NCBI RefSeq assembly: GCF_029223885.1
Contig: NZ_CP119409.1
Coordinates: 2,258,001-2,322,000, forward strand
Direction of reading: 5' to 3'
From: Pararhizobium gei
Lineage (GTDB): Bacteria > Pseudomonadota > Alphaproteobacteria > Rhizobiales > Rhizobiaceae
DNA: 64,000 nucleotides
Under the pieces are notes generated by a model. That model did not search any database. It was not told the DNA's origin and saw only the letters and a list, made by a program, of their open reading frames with translations. Shown piece by piece: positions 60,312-64,000 of the stretch; position 1 is the stretch's first letter; the number at the start of each line of letters is the position of its first letter. The position numbers and the translations under genes were made by a program.

Positions 60312-61018
60312 TCTATATTTTCAGCATTGCCTAAAGCTAAAATAAAATCGGCAACTTGCTCGAACGAACTCTCCTGGTCCTGCCTAAGGCACCTGGCCAT
60401 ACCCTTTTGAGAATGGGGTACCAAGTTAATATTGACGCTTCATCGCCGGGTATTTGGAGTCCGCCATGCATCGGCCGCTAAGCTGCGGCGGTTCAGGTAT
60501 CTGTCCGGCAGCAAAGAAAAACTTTTGTCGCGCGGTGCGCAGTCTAACATACATCGTCTGTCGGCAGGCTATGGCGCCGAGGCCGCGTCACGAACCGGTC
60601 GCGACTTCCAATTACCATGAGGCTGCTGAAGCTTGCAGGAGCCATGGGTGTGGCCAGCAGTTTCAAGGCGATCGCCCCCGAATGATATGAACCACCAAGA
60701 GCCAGTGGGTTGGAACGGCACGCATTGGACGTCATCGGCAGCTTCGGAAGGGACACCCTTCTTCACTCAGGCGGGTGCCGCAAGGGCACTTCCGCGCAAG
60801 ACGTGATTGTCTTGCCGCGGCTTGTTAAGCCCGTGGTGTGAAAGATACAACGCGGTGCATCACCACGCTCACGGTCGCCAAAATTGGGCTGCAGCTTGGC
60901 CGTCACCCGGAAAGGGGTGGCTGCTTTTTGCCTATTGGCGCCACTGGTGAAACAACCGGAAATAATCTCGGAACAATTTCATCATTCAGGGGTTGTGTAT
61001 CGAATCGAGGGTCCGCAG
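60312..61018. other. Host region after element 2, no supported gene
   Basis: About 700 bp that originally followed tRNA-Ser. Several short frames exist, but none has motifs, conserved-looking composition and a ribosome binding site together. It may hold degraded remnants of earlier insertions at this tRNA. Confidence 0.4.
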
Positions 61019-61183
61019 ATGGTGAATAACATTTCGATTGCTCCGCAAACTTGCAAGGCCGCAATGTCATTGCTTATCGCCGATTTCGTCACGCGCGCGT
61101 CGGACGGAAGATGGACCTGCGCAGAACTCTTGGTTGCGATCAGCGACGCAGCCGACACCGCACTTCTGGATTTGACCGAGTAG
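61019..61183 (+). CDS. Small hypothetical protein
   Basis: 54 aa from the ATG at 61019 (the frame is open further upstream to about 60884). Helical, with protein-like composition (QTCKAAMSLLIADFVTRAS, WTCAELLVAISDAADTALL). Weak GAGG ribosome binding site. Not recognised. Confidence 0.35.
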   Translation: MVNNISIAPQTCKAAMSLLIADFVTRASDGRWTCAELLVAISDAADTALLDLTE

Positions 61184-61235
61184 GTGTCGCCCCATCAACC
61201 AGCCAACCCGGCACTTCATCGTTGCCCCTAGCGTC

Positions 61236-63434
61236 TTAAATCTTAGCGGCTGCGATGGCCTCGTTGTGTCTGGCTAAAGCCTGCTGTGCGACCGCCGCCA
61301 CATCGTCGCCGCGTTCGCCGCCTGCGACCTGAACCGTCGGGAATGCGGGCTTGATGTCATTCTCCTGGAATGCCCTGTTGATCATCAGCAGTGCACGCCG
61401 CTTCAGCGTAAACTGCTCGCCGGGAAGCGTCGTGAATTTCATCCGCAGGATCAGACCTGAATCGCCCATGCTATCGATGCCCTGCATCTTCAATGGCTCG
61501 ATGGTAATCGGCCCCAGTTCCGGATCGGCCAGCAGTTCCTGTCCGATCCTCTTGATGATCTTGCGTGCCTTGTCCACGTCGGTATCGTAGCCCACCGTCA
61601 CCGTAAGTTTCTCGATCACCCAGTCACGGCTGAGATTCTGGACCGCGCCGAGTTCGCTGAATGGAACGATATATATGGCGCCGCGATGATGGCGCAGCTT
61701 CACGGATCGGAGACTGAATGATTCGACCGTCCCTTTGTAGCTTCCGCTCGATATATATTCGCCGACACGGAAGGCATCGTCGAGGAGGTAGAACATGCCG
61801 CTGATAATGTCCTTCACCACGGTCTGTGCGCCGAAACCGATGGCGACGCCGACGACCCCTGCTCCCGCGATCAAAGGTGCGATCTCGACCCCCATTGCCG
61901 ACAGCGCCATCATGACGGCAACGGCGACAAACAGGATCATCAGGATATTCTTCAGGATCGGCAGCAACGTCCGGATACGCGCGCGCCTGCGTTCGCTTTC
62001 GCTGCCCGCTGCATGTGCGATTTCCGTCTCACCCAGTTTACGATCGATCAACACCTTCACGACGTTCCATATAAGGTCGATGACCATCAGGATGATGCCG
62101 GCGCTGAGCGCGCCGCGCATCAGTCTCAACGGGATGGAATCCTCTGCCGTGATGCCTGTCAGATTGACATCGAGAACATGGGCCAGGAAAACGATGGCGC
62201 CAACGATAAGGACCGCGCGGATACCCCGCTCGACCATCACCGAAACAACGCCCGGCATGGTTCGCACAGTGACAGTGGCGTCGGACTCGGCATTCGCCAG
62301 GCTGCTTTTCAGCAGATTATCGACGGAGGCCCGCGTCAGGGCGATTGCGCCCGGAAGTGCGGCTGCAACGACGGCGATCCAGAACAGTCTCATCGTTCCG
62401 GCGACCCACAGGAGCCACAGGGAGGCGAAATAGACCGTCCAGAGCCAGTTGCCCGCATGGGTGCCGATGCGGCCGAAGCGTCCTGCCGGTTTCTTCGACG
62501 GTTTCGTTGTCGGGCGGCGCCATACGGCCTCGATACCCAACCCCAGAAGAACGATCCCAAGCGCATAGCCCGCCACCTGTCGCGAAGCATCTGCGAATCC
62601 AAGCGTTTTGAGGATGTAAAGCGTGATCGAACCAAACGCATACCAGCCGACGATATAGCCCAGCCGCTTCGTCCAATGGGCGGCGGCCTGATCGTCTATC
62701 GGTACGATCCGGAACCGTTCGGCCTCTGCGAATCCCGCCGAGTCGGAGGGTGCGAGAAGGAAGTCGAAGCCAACGCGGGCGAGCCGGAAGATGACCACCG
62801 CAAAGAGATACCCCACGACGATTTCGCGAACGAGCAGCGGCCACTCGAATGCGAGGAAAAAACCCATGCTGCCGAACGCGAAGGCCAGCACATAGCAGGT
62901 GGCCCAGAGCAATCGGGCCGAAAGTGCCACGAGCTTGTCATGGGCAGTGAGGAGTTTTAGCCTGGCGATCCAGGCGCGCCACCTGCCGCTCGCCCACCAG
63001 AAAACCCATTGCGCAGTCAATCCCGCAACGACGAAAGCAAACACGAAAACGATCGGGCGCGCGCTGCGGCGGGCGTCGAGTTCTGCCTGCAGCACGGCGG
63101 CAGCTTTGCCCGTTTCTGCCGGGAACGCTTCGAGCCCTTCGACAAGATCCGCCATATGGGCACGAAATTTTGTCGCAAACCCCGCGTAAGAGGTCGGCGG
63201 GTCCGCAGTCGGTGCAGCCGGCACGGCGGAATCCGGCTTCGCACTCAGCAGCCAGGATCGAACCTGCGGGTCTTCCGCGAGATCGAGGAAGCGTTGCACC
63301 TTTTCCGCCTGGGTGCTGTCCGGCACTGGCGTCTGTGCCACGGCCGGCAGGGGGCAGGCCCAAAGGCCAAGCGCAAGAACCAGCCCGGAATAAACGAGGC
63401 GGATGAGGGCAAGCAGTCGGATCGAAAGCGGCAT
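61236..63434 (-). CDS. Large MscS-family mechanosensitive ion channel
   Basis: 732 aa. Signal peptide (residues 1-33, PLPAVAQ), a periplasmic helical domain to about 125, then about nine to ten transmembrane helices. The pore-lining helix and MscS core follow at about 510-690 (VEIAPLIAGAGVVGVAIGFG, AQTVVKDIISGMFYLLDDAF, VGEYISSGSYKGTVESFSLR, IVPFSELGAVQNLSRDW). Comparable in size to YbiO/YjeP-type channels. It releases osmolytes on hypo-osmotic shock. It starts 4 bp after the upstream hydrolase gene, so the two may be cotranscribed. Confidence 0.94.
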   Translation of the reverse strand: MPLSIRLLALIRLVYSGLVLALGLWACPLPAVAQTPVPDSTQAEKVQRFLDLAEDPQVRSWLLSAKPDSAVPAAPTADPPTSYAGFATKFRAHMADLVEGLEAFPAETGKAAAVLQAELDARRSARPIVFVFAFVVAGLTAQWVFWWASGRWRAWIARLKLLTAHDKLVALSARLLWATCYVLAFAFGSMGFFLAFEWPLLVREIVVGYLFAVVIFRLARVGFDFLLAPSDSAGFAEAERFRIVPIDDQAAAHWTKRLGYIVGWYAFGSITLYILKTLGFADASRQVAGYALGIVLLGLGIEAVWRRPTTKPSKKPAGRFGRIGTHAGNWLWTVYFASLWLLWVAGTMRLFWIAVVAAALPGAIALTRASVDNLLKSSLANAESDATVTVRTMPGVVSVMVERGIRAVLIVGAIVFLAHVLDVNLTGITAEDSIPLRLMRGALSAGIILMVIDLIWNVVKVLIDRKLGETEIAHAAGSESERRRARIRTLLPILKNILMILFVAVAVMMALSAMGVEIAPLIAGAGVVGVAIGFGAQTVVKDIISGMFYLLDDAFRVGEYISSGSYKGTVESFSLRSVKLRHHRGAIYIVPFSELGAVQNLSRDWVIEKLTVTVGYDTDVDKARKIIKRIGQELLADPELGPITIEPLKMQGIDSMGDSGLILRMKFTTLPGEQFTLKRRALLMINRAFQENDIKPAFPTVQVAGGERGDDVAAVAQQALARHNEAIAAAKI

Positions 63435-63438
63435 TTTG

Positions 63439-64000
63439 CTATTTCCTGCAGTTCAGCGTCGCTGCGTTCAGACAGACAGGCACAGGTTTGGACCGCGTTT
63501 GTCGGGCGGGACCAAGCGCGTCGACCTGACTTGCGAAGTTCTGCCGCGTATCCGCATCGACGACGGCGACGGGGGCAGCGAGTATCAGACCAGCAGCGTT
63601 TCCGGCGGCGGCCGCCGTTCCTGTCGTGGCTGCAAGAATCGTGTCGCCGAACCCGACGCGATTGTCGGTCAGCGTCTGTCCATCGGAAATGCGCGCGCCA
63701 ATCAAGCGGACGATTTCCGGCGATTCAGCGAACTTACCGTGATTGAGCCTGTCGCCGGCCTTCACCTTGGTCAGATCGATGACCTTGATGTCTGCGTCGG
63801 CAAGTTCCTGCTTGTACGGAACCGTCTCCGGGTCGATGGAGCCAAGGCGCGCAACGTCGCCCCAGACACGGCGCGAAACCGCCAGTGCCTTGTCGTCACG
63901 CGATACGAACAATGTGAACTGCGGGTGCGGATTGCCCATGTCGACGATCTGCGACCGGAAGACGTCCACATCCACGTCCGGAGCCGCAAGCATCACATTC
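63439..64000 (-). CDS. DUF900-like alpha/beta hydrolase, N-terminus off window
   Basis: The frame enters from the right edge and ends at 63439, so only the last ~187 residues are visible. VMLAAPDVDVDVFRSQIVDM and FTLFVSRDDKALAVSRRVWG match the C-terminal part of the DUF900 esterase/lipase superfamily, where the acid (Asp) and later His residues of the triad lie (KFAESPEIVRLIG is in the expected region; HGKF offers a histidine). The nucleophile must be beyond the edge. Substrate unknown. Confidence 0.75.
   Translation of the reverse strand, partial: NVMLAAPDVDVDVFRSQIVDMGNPHPQFTLFVSRDDKALAVSRRVWGDVARLGSIDPETVPYKQELADADIKVIDLTKVKAGDRLNHGKFAESPEIVRLIGARISDGQTLTDNRVGFGDTILAATTGTAAAAGNAAGLILAAPVAVVDADTRQNFASQVDALGPARQTRSKPVPVCLNAATLNCRK

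Noticed and set aside
1..64000. CRISPR arrays, insertion sequences and rRNA genes
   Set aside because: No regularly spaced repeat-spacer pattern, transposase frame or rRNA segment seen.

Overview
The window is a high-GC alphaproteobacterial chromosome segment, most likely from the Rhizobiaceae. The signs are a LexA gene behind a GTTC-N7-GTTC SOS box, the rlpA/DD-carboxypeptidase pair, and a photolyase/FAD oxidoreductase/DUF1365/cfa cluster. About 28 kb is ordinary host sequence. The rest is two integrated mobile elements of about 18 kb each.

Layout. 1-4.8 kb: host genes (an edge-truncated DD-carboxypeptidase homologue that lacks key catalytic residues, rlpA, a low-GC membrane-gene fragment, tRNA-Cys, lexA, a small membrane protein). 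4.89-23.26 kb: element 1, integrated in the 3' end of tRNA-Asn, bounded by an 18-bp direct repeat. 23.3-42.3 kb: host genes (photolyase and lipid-modification operon, an SMR transporter pair, SDR, cysteine synthase, AlaX, GNAT, diguanylate cyclase, HlyU-like, threonine ammonia-lyase, a CinA-like protein, WrbA, a BNR-repeat protein, tRNA-Leu and tRNA-Ser). 42.36-60.31 kb: element 2, integrated in tRNA-Ser, bounded by a 14-bp direct repeat. 60.3-64 kb: host again (a large MscS-type channel and an edge-truncated DUF900-like hydrolase).

The two elements share a core of about 11.9 kb (7577-19501 and 43545-55469) in the same orientation. It appears identical at the nucleotide level, since every reading frame I compared matches. 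The core holds a tape-measure protein with an embedded lambda-lysozyme-like domain, a small putative tail chaperone, an HNH nuclease, large terminase, portal, prohead protease, HK97-type capsid, phiE125 gp8-like connector, gp10-like protein, DUF3168 protein, head closure protein, a multi-zinc-ribbon protein and an unknown protein. Outside the core the elements differ: unrelated integrases at opposite ends, different left-end regulators (XRE repressor versus ribbon-helix-helix protein), and different early cargo around a shared AlpA / HTH_36 / DUF6074 backbone.

I could not recognise a tail tube, tail tip, fibre, lysis gene or small terminase in either element. With the ~18 kb size, tRNA integration and AlpA regulators, this suggests a family of capsid-forming satellites (like cf-PICIs) that would borrow most tail parts and lysis from a helper phage, yet carry their own tape measure. 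A pair of decayed prophages is the main alternative. The late core sits behind an intrinsic terminator conserved in both copies, which suggests control by antitermination. The two cores are also 36-kb-spaced direct repeats that could delete or duplicate the 19 kb of host DNA between them.
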